Shown here: positions 7,367 to 18,606 of the stretch, piece after piece | How the letters are laid out: each line of letters starts with the position of its first letter | Position numbering within the stretch: the first letter of the stretch is position 1 | NCBI RefSeq assembly: GCF_003432385.1 | Contig: NZ_CP031841.1 | Coordinates: 1,488,001-1,552,000, forward strand | Source of the DNA: Breoghania sp. L-A4 | GTDB lineage: Bacteria > Pseudomonadota > Alphaproteobacteria > Rhizobiales > Stappiaceae | Length of the DNA stretch: 64,000 nucleotides | Reading direction: 5' to 3' | Position numbers and translations under genes: made by a program | The notes under the pieces: generated by a model | What the model saw: the letters and a program-made list of their open reading frames with translations, nothing else | Databases searched by the model: none | What the model was told of the DNA's origin: nothing

Positions 7367-8523
7367 TCAGTTGCACGCGCCGGGAGCGTCCGCCAGCGCG
7401 TTGGCCATTTCCGCCGCCCAGTCGTCGGCTTTCGATCCCAGCACCGACCAGTTCCACTCCATGACGCCGGCGGATCGCGCGCCGGGGATGGTCTTTGACG
7501 TGATCACCGAGCACAGGATTTTCTGGCAGCCCGCGAAGAAGGGGCGTTGGGCGCCGTCTGGCAGTTCTGCCCTGGCGCGAGGCCCGCGGCGAGCGTGCCG
7601 GCATTGATGCTCAGGCTGGGACACGCCGGGTTGCCGGGCGTGCCGCACGTCGCGCTTGTGGGGCAGGCGAAGGGTTGCAGGTCCTGCGCCACGGCGGCCG
7701 GGACATCGGCGACGAAACCGCCGGAATAATACTGCCGGTTGATGATGCTGGCGGTGAGCCCGGCGTTGAGCAGCGCGCAGGTCTGCCAGCGCACGGAAGT
7801 GAAGGCGTCCGCCGTGATGCCGGCGGTCAGCGGCCACGTGAGCTCGGGCTCGCCCGGGTCGCTGTCGGACGGCGTATAGGGGGCGATGGAAACCGGCGGT
7901 CGCGGCGACAGCGCGGCGATCTCGCTTGCGAGCGTGATGAAGCCGGTGGTGTTGCTGGCGAGCGGCGCGCCAGGCGTATTGGCGCTGTCCTCATAGTCCA
8001 GATCGATGCCGGTGACATGATAGTCCTTCATGAACCGCGTCAGCCCGGCCATGGCCTTGGCGATGTCGGGGCCGGAGTGGTTGGTGAAATAGTTGAAGGT
8101 CTCCGGGTTGGAGCCCGCGCCGATCGACAGGTAGACGGCCTTGCCGTTGTCCGCGAGTGCCTGGATGGCTTTGGCGAGATCGGTGTGCACGCCGCCCTGA
8201 TCATACGGGTCATAGAGGTTCCACACCCATTTCGGATCTTGCGGATCGGTCTTGCATGAGGTCGGCTTGCCGCCGGAGATGACCGGGTCGCAATAGTTGA
8301 GGAAGGCGAAGATGATGGTCGTGAAGTCGCTGTTCGCCAGGGCGGAGATTTCCGAGGTGGAAATCGTATCGCCGGTTGTGGTCAGCGGCTGCGGCGTCGC
8401 TTCGATATACAGCGTGTTGAGGTTTTGCGCGCGCGCATCGCCCGACAGGCCGCAGCTCAGGCTCGCCGCTGCGAGCATCACTGCCCCGCAGGCCAGGACG
8501 GCGGATGGTTTGATGAAAATCAT
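7367..8523 (-). CDS. Exported glycoside hydrolase family 18-like protein; one frameshift near 7541
   Basis: From ATG 8523 (AAGGAGGA ahead) the protein has a signal peptide (KPSAVLACGAVMLAAASL) and a GH18-like barrel with VTGIDLDYEDS as the catalytic strand; family consensus is DGxDxDxE, so the first Asp is replaced by Thr but the Asp-x-Asp-x-Glu core is kept. The frame breaks at the G4 run 7541-7544. One added base joins CQTAPNAP to FFAGCQKILCSVITSKT and then GVMEWNWSVLGSKADDWA, giving 385 residues. The conserved tail in the shifted frame argues that the break is recent or a sequencing error. Substrate unknown; chitin-like glycans are the family norm. Confidence 0.72.
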
Positions 8524-8827
8524 TTGAAATCCTCCTTCGCGGAAGAGGCGAAAAAACGCGTCCAATGGAAGACTGGAATCTTATCGGAATGACGCGGTGA
8601 TTTCATCCGTCAAAGTGACCTAGCGGAATGTCCGGTTTGCCGGGCGGGGTGTTGCCTTTTGGGAGGTGCGAAGATCAGCGCGGTGGATTGCGCCACCGCA
8701 GGCGACGCCCGCGCAAGGGGGCTTTGCAGTGCGCGGGAGTCGGATATAAGGGCGTGAAGCGGAGCGGACATTCGCCACACGGGGAGACCGGCGCTCAGAC
8801 GCGGCGGCCAAGCAAGGATCTCACGAC
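8524..8827. other. Divergent intergenic region
   Basis: This 300-base stretch separates the GH18-like gene (minus) from the DMT transporter gene (plus). It must hold both promoters. I see no gene or clear structured element in it. Confidence 0.4.
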
Positions 8828-9727
8828 ATGAGCGAGGCGCCGGCCTTGGTGAAGACCAGCGGCATGCATGCCGTGGACAACCACCCCCTGCGTGCCGCGG
8901 CCTGGATGGCGCTGGCGCTGGTGTCGTTTTCGGCCATGGCGGTGGGCGGGCGCGAGGTCACCGGCGATCTCGACACGTTTTCGCTGATGTTCTGGCGCAG
9001 CGTGATGGGCTTTGCAATCGTCTGTGCGGTGGTGGGCGTCTCGCGCAAGTTTGCGCAGATGAAGACCCAGCGCATCGGACTGCACCTCACCCGCAACGTC
9101 TTTCATTTCACCGGCCAGAACCTCTGGTTTTATGCAATCGGCATCATTCCGCTGGCGCAGGTCTTCGCGCTGGAATTCACCACGCCGATCTGGGTCGCGG
9201 TGCTGGCGCCGTTGTTCATCGGCGAGCGGTTTACCCTGTGGCGGCTAGGCACAACGGCGATCGGCTTCATCGGCGTGCTGGTGGTGGTGCGTCCGGGCAT
9301 GACCGCCATCGGCATTGGCGAGATGGCGGCGCTTGCCGCGGCCATCTGCTTTTCCTTCAATGTCATGACGACAAAGGCCCTTTCGCGTACGGAAACGACA
9401 CTGTCGATCGTTTTCTGGATGACGCTGACGCAGGCCGTGATGGCCTTTGTCATCATGCTGGGTCAGCCGAAAATTCCGCTCATGATCAACGTGCCCTGGG
9501 TGATCGTCGTGGCGCTGGGCGGGCTGACGGCGCATTTCGCCATGGCGCGCGCCTTCCGTTATGCCGATGCCTCGGTGGTTTCGCCGATGGACTTCCTGCG
9601 GTTGCCGCTGATCGCCGTGGTTGGCATGATCTTCTATTCCGAGGCGCTGGACCCATATGTGTTCATCGGCGGCGGGCTGGTCTTTCTGGGCAACTACCTC
9701 AACATCTGGCGCGTCGGACGGCGTTAG
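8828..9727 (+). CDS. DMT superfamily (EamA) transporter
   Basis: A 299-residue integral membrane protein with about ten hydrophobic segments forming two EamA repeats (about 20-150 and 160-295). Characteristic stretches include GQNLWFYAIGIIPLAQVFAL at the end of the first repeat and ARAFRYADASVVSPMDFLRL at the end of the second. Members export amino acids, nucleobases or other metabolites; specificity cannot be told. The ATG at 8828 starts a cytosolic leader of about 20 residues before the first helix. A LysE-type exporter gene follows 68 bases downstream on the same strand. Confidence 0.88.
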   Translation: MSEAPALVKTSGMHAVDNHPLRAAAWMALALVSFSAMAVGGREVTGDLDTFSLMFWRSVMGFAIVCAVVGVSRKFAQMKTQRIGLHLTRNVFHFTGQNLWFYAIGIIPLAQVFALEFTTPIWVAVLAPLFIGERFTLWRLGTTAIGFIGVLVVVRPGMTAIGIGEMAALAAAICFSFNVMTTKALSRTETTLSIVFWMTLTQAVMAFVIMLGQPKIPLMINVPWVIVVALGGLTAHFAMARAFRYADASVVSPMDFLRLPLIAVVGMIFYSEALDPYVFIGGGLVFLGNYLNIWRVGRR

Positions 9728-9795
9728 CCTCGCCCGGACATGCGAATGCGGCGTGCCGCATCAGGCGCAGCCATGGATCGGTGATGGGAACTGGG

Positions 9796-10389
9796 ATGCA
9801 GGATCTGTTCGGCTTTATCCTCGCTGGACTGGCGCTGACCGGAAGTCCGGGCCCCAACACGCTGAGCATCGCCGCCGTGGGCGCGGCCTTCGGTCCCCGG
9901 CGCGGCGCGGCCTATCTGGGCGGTATTCTCACCGGCATGGTGGCGGTCATGGCGGTGATCGCGACCGGGTTGGCCGGGCTGATGCTGACGCTGCCTGGCG
10001 TCGTGCCGGTGGTGAGCGTGGCCGCGGCGCTGTATTTCGTCTATCTCGCCTGGCGCATCGCCAGTGCGCCGCCCTTGGACGGGGATCCTGCCGGCCGGCG
10101 CGAGCCGACGTTTTCGGGTGGAGCCTTCGTCTCGCTGGTCAATCCGAAGGCCTATGCGGCGATGGCGGCGCTTTTTTCCGGCTTCGCGCTGATCGGCGCG
10201 CATCCCGTGTGGGACGTCGTTCTGAAGATCGGGGTTCTCGCGCTCATCATCATGCTGGTGAACATCGTCTGGCTGCATGCGGGCGCGGCGATGACCCGGT
10301 TTCTGCGCAGCCCGCGCGCCAGCCGTATCGTCAACGTCACCTTTGCCGTGCTTCTGCTCGTCTCGGTGGGCGCGTCGCTTCTGCTCTGA
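9796..10389 (+). CDS. LysE/RhtB family amino-acid exporter
   Basis: The 197-residue membrane protein has the LysE signature near the N terminus (GLALTGSPGPNTLSIAAVGA) and about six hydrophobic segments, including the second conserved region FVSLVNPKAYAAMAALFSG. The family exports basic or neutral amino acids and related compounds. ATG 9796 (MQDLFGF) is preferred over ATG 9784 because it gives the usual short N terminus and has GGGA six bases ahead. It may be co-transcribed with the preceding DMT transporter gene. Confidence 0.88.
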   Translation: MQDLFGFILAGLALTGSPGPNTLSIAAVGAAFGPRRGAAYLGGILTGMVAVMAVIATGLAGLMLTLPGVVPVVSVAAALYFVYLAWRIASAPPLDGDPAGRREPTFSGGAFVSLVNPKAYAAMAALFSGFALIGAHPVWDVVLKIGVLALIIMLVNIVWLHAGAAMTRFLRSPRASRIVNVTFAVLLLVSVGASLLL

Positions 10390-10397
10390 GCTGCCGC

Positions 10398-10889
10398 TCA
10401 GCCGTGCTTGCGGTACAGGTGATAGCGGCCCGGGCGAATGCCTTCGGGCAGATCCATCGGGTCGAAACCATCCAGATCCAGTTGAAGGCCCGAGAGCACG
10501 TAGCCGCCGGGACCCAGGTGCCGGTCGATGAGCGGCGACAGCCACGCGCAGGTGGCGAGATCCGTGGTCGGATCGCCGGAGCCGAGGTCGCAATGGATCA
10601 GCGCGGCCTTTGCGCCGATGCGCGGCCCGCAGAATTCCAGCGTCTCGCGGATTTCGCCGACGATCATGTGATGGTCGTCGGGCACGCAGCTGGGGTGGCA
10701 GTAGAGGTTGCGGTCGAACGCAAAGATCTCGCGGCCGGGCAGGATCTCGCGCAGATGGTCGAACGTGCGGCCGTTGCCCAGGCCCAGTTCCAGAACCGGC
10801 CCAGCGACCGGCGCGATCCATTCGGCAATCCGCTCAAGCAGGATCTTCTGGGCCGTCATGCGGCGGATGAAGCTGTCAAGCCGGCTCAT
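10398..10889 (-). CDS. Class I SAM-dependent methyltransferase-like protein
   Basis: The 163-residue protein shows motif I as VLELGLGNGRTFDHLRE (about residues 32-48), a motif II-like acidic strand EIFAFDRNLYCHPSC, and a later GPGGYVLSGLQ strand, consistent with a compact Rossmann methyltransferase. It is at the lower size limit for a complete enzyme. It lies next to tex on the same strand, 88 bases downstream of it. The substrate is unknown. Confidence 0.75.
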   Translation of the reverse strand: MSRLDSFIRRMTAQKILLERIAEWIAPVAGPVLELGLGNGRTFDHLREILPGREIFAFDRNLYCHPSCVPDDHHMIVGEIRETLEFCGPRIGAKAALIHCDLGSGDPTTDLATCAWLSPLIDRHLGPGGYVLSGLQLDLDGFDPMDLPEGIRPGRYHLYRKHG

Positions 10890-10977
10890 GCGGATCCCTT
10901 GGCCAAAATACGAGTGGAATCTGCATAGCCGCCGGTTGGCGCCAGGTCAAACGCGATTGGCCCTGGACGCCTTCCGC

Positions 10978-13398
<2,421 letters not shown>

Positions 13399-13647
13399 GG
13401 TCACTCGAGATGTCGACGGATAATGAAATGCCGATCTTCAGGCTGTGATCGCAAGCCCGTGGAATCGACGGGAACAGACGATAGGAGGCCGCATGGCGCA
13501 ATGCCAGCGCGGATGGCGCGAAACGCACAACTGCGTATGCCGGCGGCGAGCGGCGTGGTGGTCCGGCGTTGCCAGCGGGCTGCGGAATGACTCTGTTGTG
13601 ATCGCTGACGTGTTGCCTTTGGCCGGCATTGGCGCTACCCAGATTTC

Positions 13648-14034
13648 ATGATCGCGCGCGCATGTTCATTGCGGATTCTGCTGGCATTGCTTCTCGCTCT
13701 CTCGAGCTTCGGGGCGGTGGCATCGCGTGCGTTTGCGGGCCAGCCCGAAGCGGGGTCCGCCTATGCGGCGCCCTCGCACACTCAGGCGCATGCCGCCATG
13801 ATCAAGATGCCTGAAGCGGCGCATCCGTGCGCGGGCGGCCCCTGCCCGGACATGGCGGGTGGTCGCGATCAAGACTGCACGTATTCCGAGGTTCATTGCA
13901 TGCCCGCCGGAGTGCTGGCGGACCGCGGCACGATGACGTTGCGCGCATGGGTGCGCGCCAGTTTGGCGGCTGCCGGCTTGAAACGGTCGTCTTTATCCCA
14001 GTTTTCTCTCGATCCGCCTCCTCCGAGGAGTTGA
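13648..14034 (+). CDS. Exported Cys/His/Met-rich small protein, DUF2946-like
   Basis: The 128-residue protein has a signal peptide (ILLALLLALSSFGAVASRAF) followed by a segment with several His, Cys and Met residues (HTQAHAAMIKMPEAAHPCAG; CPDMAGGRDQDCTYSEVHCM) and a proline-rich end (DPPPPRS). This pattern resembles small periplasmic proteins found with copper-handling genes (DUF2946-type). The next genes are a cytochrome c' and a DUF411 protein, which supports a periplasmic metal or redox role. The assignment is by general resemblance only. Confidence 0.55.
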   Translation: MIARACSLRILLALLLALSSFGAVASRAFAGQPEAGSAYAAPSHTQAHAAMIKMPEAAHPCAGGPCPDMAGGRDQDCTYSEVHCMPAGVLADRGTMTLRAWVRASLAAAGLKRSSLSQFSLDPPPPRS

Positions 14035-14185
14035 GCGCGGACAATACGGATTGCGCTCCGGCGCTGAGGCGAAGGCGCCTCGTCTGCGCCGTTGCGCACG
14101 CGCTGCCGCATGCGTCACGGCGCAGGCTGTGGCCGGAATCCGATTGTCCATCGGTCGCATTTGGATCCCCGGACAGGATGAGAGA

Positions 14186-14757
14186 ATGAATTTTTACATG
14201 AGAACGACAACGCGCATGGCCTTGATTGCCGGAATTCTTGCAACGGCAAGCAGCATGGGACTTCAGCAGCATGCCTTTGGGCACGACGGGGCGACGGGCG
14301 TCGTCAAGCAGCGCATGGAGATGATGGGAAACCTCGGCGGCGCCATGAAAGCGCTCGGTCACATGATTTCCGGCAAAGTTCCCTTTGACGCGGGCGCAGC
14401 AGAGAAGGCGGCCGCGGTCTTGCGCACGCATTCCGGCGGCGATCTGACGGAGCTGTTTCCGCAAGGCAGCGTGAAGGGCACCAGCGAGGCGCATGAGCGA
14501 ATCTGGGACGAGTGGGCCGAATTCGAACAATTGGCCGATGATCTGGAGCTCTATGCGGATGCCCTTGCGGTGTCGTTGCAGCGCGAAGGCGGGGGCTGGG
14601 GAGCGGCGGCATGAGGATGTCGAATCCAGGCATGGGCGGTATGATGACGGGAACCGCCAGCGCCGCGGAGCTGGCGGATATGCCGCCGCGCGGGCTGTTC
14701 ACCATGGCGGCGCAGACCTGCAAGAGCTGCCACGCCCGCTATCGGGAGAAGAAATAA
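14186..14757 (+). CDS. Cytochrome c' (class II c-type cytochrome); one frameshift near 14591
   Basis: From ATG 14186 (AGGATGAGAGA ahead) the protein has a signal peptide and four-helix cytochrome c' features: VVKQRMEMMGNLGGAMKALG, then SEAHERIWDEWAEFEQLADD. The frame stops at 14614, but the next frame supplies GLFTMAAQTCKSCHARYREK with the C-terminal CxxCH haem site required by the class. Adding one G to the G5 run 14591-14595 joins them into 190 residues ending at 14757. Between the two lies a Gly/Met-rich insert (NPGMGGMMTG). Class II cytochromes bind NO or act in periplasmic electron transfer. The DUF411 gene follows. Confidence 0.8.
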
Positions 14758-14789
14758 CCATGCGTCGCATCAGCAATGGAGACAGTCCC

Positions 14790-15251
14790 ATGAACCGTAT
14801 TGCAATGTTTGTAACGGGAGCCTTCGCCGCCGGACTCATGGCGGCTCCCGCAGCCCATGCGGAGGGCGTAAAGCCGCCGATGACGGTCATCAAGTCGCCC
14901 TGGTGCGGCTGCTGCACCGCCTGGGTGGAGATTGCCGAAACCGCCGGATACACGGTCAAGATTGTGCATCGGGAGGATTTCGTTCCGCTCAAGCGCCAGC
15001 ACGGCGTGCCCGACGACCTGGCGGCATGCCACACCGTGCTGGTTGACCAATATGTCGTGGAAGGCCATGTGCCGCTGGAGGCTGTTGACCGGTTGCTCAG
15101 CGAGCGGCCGGAGATCCGCGGCATCGCTGTCGCAGGCATGCCGGCAGGCTCCCCCGGGATGGGAGATCATGGGGATGCCTATGACGTTGTGACGTTTCAG
15201 CCGGGAACGGTTGAAGGCAGCACCGTCTGGATGTCGGTTCCCGCGCATTGA
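14790..15251 (+). CDS. DUF411 family periplasmic metal-binding protein
   Basis: The 153-residue protein has a signal peptide (MFVTGAFAAGLMAAPAAHA) and a DUF411 domain beginning TVIKSPWCGCCTAWVEIA, with the CxCC motif thought to bind copper, followed by VPDDLAACHTVLVDQYVVEG and GIAVAGMPAGSPGM. Members are usually linked to copper resistance. ATG 14790 has GGAG nine bases upstream; an in-frame ATG at 14760 is possible but gives an atypical leader. It lies 32 bases after the cytochrome c' stop, probably in the same transcript. Confidence 0.88.
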   Translation: MNRIAMFVTGAFAAGLMAAPAAHAEGVKPPMTVIKSPWCGCCTAWVEIAETAGYTVKIVHREDFVPLKRQHGVPDDLAACHTVLVDQYVVEGHVPLEAVDRLLSERPEIRGIAVAGMPAGSPGMGDHGDAYDVVTFQPGTVEGSTVWMSVPAH

Positions 15252-15542
15252 TCCTTGAAAGATGCCGAGCGGACCGCTCGCGGGCGGCCCGTTCCGCGGG
15301 CCTCGGGAACCGGAAGCATCCGCAATCGTTATCCTTGCGAACAGATCAGCGGCGTCGCCAGGATATGAATGTCTATTCGGGGGGTGTCGAAGGGCGGAGA
15401 CCGGGCGGTGGTGCCCGAATTTCGGCCCTGACTGTGTGGAGGGGACGCTGTTCCGCGTTTTCGACAAGGTTTCGCCTGGAAAGGCGCAGGGATCAGGTCT
15501 CGCGTGTCGGTCCCGGATTGGAACTCAACGGTGAGAAACAAC

Positions 15543-16283
15543 ATGCCCAAATCGACGAATGTTCTTCCGGAAGGTGGCCAGCGCGGCGCTGGATTTTTGA
15601 ATGATGAGACGGACGGGGCGCCCGGCGGGCAAATGACCCGCCGGGCGCTTCTGGCCGGCGGCGCCTCGCTCGCGCTCGCGGGCTGCGCTGGCGCACCGCG
15701 CAGGGGCCCCTCCGCGTCGGCGGCATCTCGCATCGATCCCTACTACGTCTCGATGTATTCCGCCCAGAATGATGGCGGCATCATCGTGCCCGCGGTCCCG
15801 CTCAACCGCATCGACCCCGTCTACTATCGCCAGGTGGTGTCCTACCCGGCGCCGGAACAGGCGGGAACGGTCGTCGTCGATCCGCGCAACACCTTTCTCT
15901 ATCATGTGCGTGGCGACGGCACGGCGGTCCGCTACGGCATCGGCGTCGGTCGTGAGGGGTTTTCCTGGTCCGGCAACGCAACGGTTCGCGACAAGCAGGA
16001 ATGGCCGAAATGGCATCCGCCCGCCTCGATGATCGAGCGGCAGCCGGAACTCTCGAAATACGCCAATGGCGGTATGGACGGGGGATTGGCCAACCCGCTG
16101 GGCGCCCGAGCGCTGTACCTCTATGAGGGCAATCGCGACACTCTTTACCGGATCCACGGCACCAACGAGCCGTGGAGCATTGGCCAGGCAGTGTCGTCCG
16201 GCTGCATCCGCATGCTCAACCAGGACGCGATCGATCTCTACAACCGCGTGCCGCTCGGCACTCCGGTGATCGTGCGGGCATAG
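15543..16283 (+). CDS. L,D-transpeptidase (YkuD domain), probable lipoprotein
   Basis: The protein (246 residues from ATG 15543) has a lipoprotein-type leader [18 protein letters not shown] and a YkuD domain whose catalytic motif reads [20 protein letters not shown], with the active-site cysteine in SSGC. Such enzymes make 3-3 peptidoglycan cross-links or attach proteins to the wall. The start is uncertain: ATG 15633 (MTRRALL) would place the lipobox closer to the N terminus but lacks a clear ribosome-binding site. It converges with the sqr gene across a strong hairpin. Confidence 0.88.
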   Translation: MPKSTNVLPEGGQRGAGFLNDETDGAPGGQMTRRALLAGGASLALAGCAGAPRRGPSASAASRIDPYYVSMYSAQNDGGIIVPAVPLNRIDPVYYRQVVSYPAPEQAGTVVVDPRNTFLYHVRGDGTAVRYGIGVGREGFSWSGNATVRDKQEWPKWHPPASMIERQPELSKYANGGMDGGLANPLGARALYLYEGNRDTLYRIHGTNEPWSIGQAVSSGCIRMLNQDAIDLYNRVPLGTPVIVRA

Positions 16284-16307
16284 CGCCGGCCCGGACGCGC
16301 CACGGAT

Positions 16308-16332
16308 GCGGGATCGCCTGTTGCGATCCCGC
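16308..16332. terminator. Bidirectional terminator-like hairpin between convergent genes
   Basis: GCGGGATCGC (16308-16317) pairs perfectly with GCGATCCCGC (16323-16332) across a five-base loop. It sits between the convergent L,D-transpeptidase and sqr genes. There is no immediate T tract, so efficiency as an intrinsic terminator is uncertain. Confidence 0.55.
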
Positions 16333-16346
16333 CGTCCCGTGCCGGG

Positions 16347-17624
16347 CTATTTTGCCTTCAACTTGCCGCCCATGTTGAGCGTCTGCATGACGATCTTCTC
16401 GTAGTAGGGCTCGGTCGTGCCCTTGCGGATCTTGCGCAGGAAGTATTTTTCGAACGCGATCTTGGCCAGATGCACCCATTTGCCGCTGGCCGACCAGTTG
16501 ACGTTGCGCGGCGGATTCTGCGGCTGGGCGACGAAGACCACGCCGCCGTCGCCGAAATCCGCGAGGCAGATGGCGTTCCACGACCCCTCGTTGGTCGGTG
16601 TTTCGCCCGCGACGATCTGTTTCAGGTTCTGGGCGATGGCCGTCACCATGCTTTCGATCATGTAGCCGGTCTTGGGCACGCCGACGGGAACAGGCGTCGC
16701 CTCGAGCGGCGCGATGGCGATGCAGACGCCCGCGCCGAAGACGTTGGGATATTTCGGATTGCGCTGGTGCTTGTCGACGATGACGAAGCCGCGCGGATTG
16801 ACCAATCCCTCGATGTCGCGCACCGCCGGGATACCGCGGAAGGCCGGCAGCATCATCGAGTAGTTGAACGGCAGTTCCTGCGTCTTCTTGGCGCTGCCGT
16901 CCTCGTTGTGCTCGGTGACGGTCATCGTGCCGTCCTCGACCTTGTCGACCTTGGCGTTGGTGATCCAGCGGATGTGCCGCTCGCGCATTTCGCTTTCCAA
17001 AAGACCCTTGGTGTCGCCGACGCCGCCGAGGCCTAGGTGACCCACGTAGGGTTCGGCGGTCACAAAGGTCATCGGCACCTTGTCGCGGATCTTCCGCTTG
17101 CGCAGGTCGGTGTCCATGATCATCGCGAATTCATAAGCCGGGCCGTAGCAGGACGCGCCCTGCACCGCGCCGACGACGATCGGCCCGGGATTGGCGCAGA
17201 AGGCCTCCCAGGTCTCGGCGCCCGCGGCGGCATGCTCGACATCGCACACGGAAGCGGTGAAGCCCTCGGGCCCCAGCCCCTCGATCTCGTCGAAGGCCAG
17301 CTCGGGACCGGTGGCGATGACAAGATAGTCGTAGGCGATCGGCTCGCCGCTCGACAGAGCCACCTTGTTGTCTTCCGGCATGACCTTTTCAGCCGATGCA
17401 TGGATGAAATCAACGCCATGACGCGGCAGGGTGGTGGCGAGATCAATGGTGATGTCCGCCTTGGTGCGCCATTTGACGGCGACCCAGGGATTGGAGGGCG
17501 TGAACTGGAAGTAGGGTGCCTTGGACACCACGGTGACCTTGTGCGACTTGCCCAGGGCTTCGTGGATTTCATAAGCCGCAGAAACCCCGGCGATGCCGCC
17601 GCCGAGAATAACGATATGAGCCAT
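16347..17624 (-). CDS. sqr: Sulfide:quinone oxidoreductase-type flavoprotein
   Basis: The 425-residue protein opens with an FAD-binding Rossmann motif (IVILGGGIAGVSAAYEI) and has SQR-type features: YFQFTPSNPWVAV near residue 40, YDYLVIATGPELAFDEIEGL, and a cysteine in VQGASCYGPAYEFA, near position 160 as in SQR. The C-terminal part (YFLRKIRKGTTEPYYEKI) resembles the membrane-anchoring end. It oxidises sulfide and reduces ubiquinone at the inner membrane. It is divergent from a rhodanese gene, and YeeE/YedE transporters and a DUF442-like phosphatase follow, which strongly supports sulfide oxidation. The exact SQR subtype is not settled. Confidence 0.85.
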   Translation of the reverse strand: MAHIVILGGGIAGVSAAYEIHEALGKSHKVTVVSKAPYFQFTPSNPWVAVKWRTKADITIDLATTLPRHGVDFIHASAEKVMPEDNKVALSSGEPIAYDYLVIATGPELAFDEIEGLGPEGFTASVCDVEHAAAGAETWEAFCANPGPIVVGAVQGASCYGPAYEFAMIMDTDLRKRKIRDKVPMTFVTAEPYVGHLGLGGVGDTKGLLESEMRERHIRWITNAKVDKVEDGTMTVTEHNEDGSAKKTQELPFNYSMMLPAFRGIPAVRDIEGLVNPRGFVIVDKHQRNPKYPNVFGAGVCIAIAPLEATPVPVGVPKTGYMIESMVTAIAQNLKQIVAGETPTNEGSWNAICLADFGDGGVVFVAQPQNPPRNVNWSASGKWVHLAKIAFEKYFLRKIRKGTTEPYYEKIVMQTLNMGGKLKAK

Positions 17625-17800
17625 GATCGTGTCTCCTGATGCCTCGCGGCACTGCGTGTTGCGCGTTCCCCCCGGCGCAGATGCGGACCGGTGCTGCCTG
17701 ATTCCGCCCGCGCGCCCCGGTCATCGCCATTCGCGGATGACCTTGTTGCTCCCCATTGAACGGGATTGTCCGCCAATGTCTTTGCGCTGGCGCAATTCTT

Positions 17801-17839
17801 TTGTTATCATATGCGTATATTAGTATGTAATAATTTGAT
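17801..17839 (+). promoter_or_regulatory. AT-rich promoter/operator upstream of rhodanese gene
   Basis: A possible -35 TTGTTA (17801-17806) is followed 17 bases later by TATGTA, just upstream of GGAGG and the ATG at 17851. The element ATTAGTATGTAATAATTTGAT (17819-17839) recurs with 18 of 21 matches at 18556-18576, ahead of the YeeE/YedE operon. Because sqr is divergent, the same site may control it. The ATTC-N8-GAAT pattern seen at 4589 is not present here. Confidence 0.5.
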
Positions 17840-17850
17840 GGAGGAACGCA

Positions 17851-18426
17851 ATGAGACAAATGACGAGGGTCGCGCTTCTGGCGCTGCTGGCTGGCATGGC
17901 CTGCGCCACATCCCCGGTCCTGGCGGAGGAGGGGCTCAAGATGATCGGCGACATGCGCTCGCTCACGGTGCAGACGGAGGAGGGGCCGGTCGAGATCACC
18001 CGGACGCGCAACGACGTGATGCTGATCGGCGGCGTGCTGCAGCCGATCGTGCCGGTGCCGGGCGTGGTGCCTGTCGGCGAGGTGGAGGTTCTGGAAGCGT
18101 TGACCGACGACAGCTTCCGCGTCGTCGACATGCGCACGGTGGAATGGCGGGTGAAGTCCACCATTCCCGGCTCCATGCACATCCCCTACACCGAAGTCGC
18201 GCAGCGGCTGGATGAGCTTGGCTGCGCGAAAGAGGGCGAGACATGGGATTGCGCGGACGCGCTCAAGGTCGTCGCCTTCTGCAACGGCCCCGCCTGTCCG
18301 CAAAGCCCGCAGGCCATCAAGGCGATGGTTCGCGAGGGCTTTCCGCCTCAGAAGATTTACTACTATCGCGGCGGCATGCAGGACTGGACCGTGCTGGGTC
18401 TGACCACGGTGGAGAACCTGTTCTGA
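17851..18426 (+). CDS. Exported rhodanese-like protein
   Basis: The 191-residue protein has a signal peptide (RVALLALLAGMACATSPVLA) and a C-terminal rhodanese domain with FRVVDMRTVEWRVKSTIPGS and the active-site loop VVAFCNGPACPQSPQAI. A segment of about 60 residues separates the leader from the domain. It starts with ATG 17851 behind GGAGG. Placement between sqr (divergent) and the YeeE/YedE genes suggests that it handles the polysulfide or sulfane sulfur made by Sqr in the periplasm. An AT-rich promoter element lies directly upstream. Confidence 0.88.
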   Translation: MRQMTRVALLALLAGMACATSPVLAEEGLKMIGDMRSLTVQTEEGPVEITRTRNDVMLIGGVLQPIVPVPGVVPVGEVEVLEALTDDSFRVVDMRTVEWRVKSTIPGSMHIPYTEVAQRLDELGCAKEGETWDCADALKVVAFCNGPACPQSPQAIKAMVREGFPPQKIYYYRGGMQDWTVLGLTTVENLF

Positions 18427-18555
18427 CGCCGCGCCGATCCGCCGCACCGGCCTGTCTGCGGGCAAGGCGGGGCCATGCCACGCCTTGCCCGCGCCTGGAG
18501 CGCGAGACCGGGTGATGCGGGGAGGGGACCTTTGTTCCATTGCAATAATATGAAC

Positions 18556-18576
18556 ATTAGTATATAATAATATAAT
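18556..18576 (+). promoter_or_regulatory. AT-rich repeat element upstream of YeeE/YedE operon
   Basis: ATTAGTATATAATAATATAAT matches the element at 17819-17839 at 18 of 21 positions. It lies in an otherwise GC-rich gap, about 30-50 bases before the start of the first YeeE/YedE gene, where a promoter is expected. A shared operator for one regulator is the simplest reading. Confidence 0.45.
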
Positions 18577-18606
18577 AAATCAAATCGCACTCAAATGGGG
18601 AGTTGG

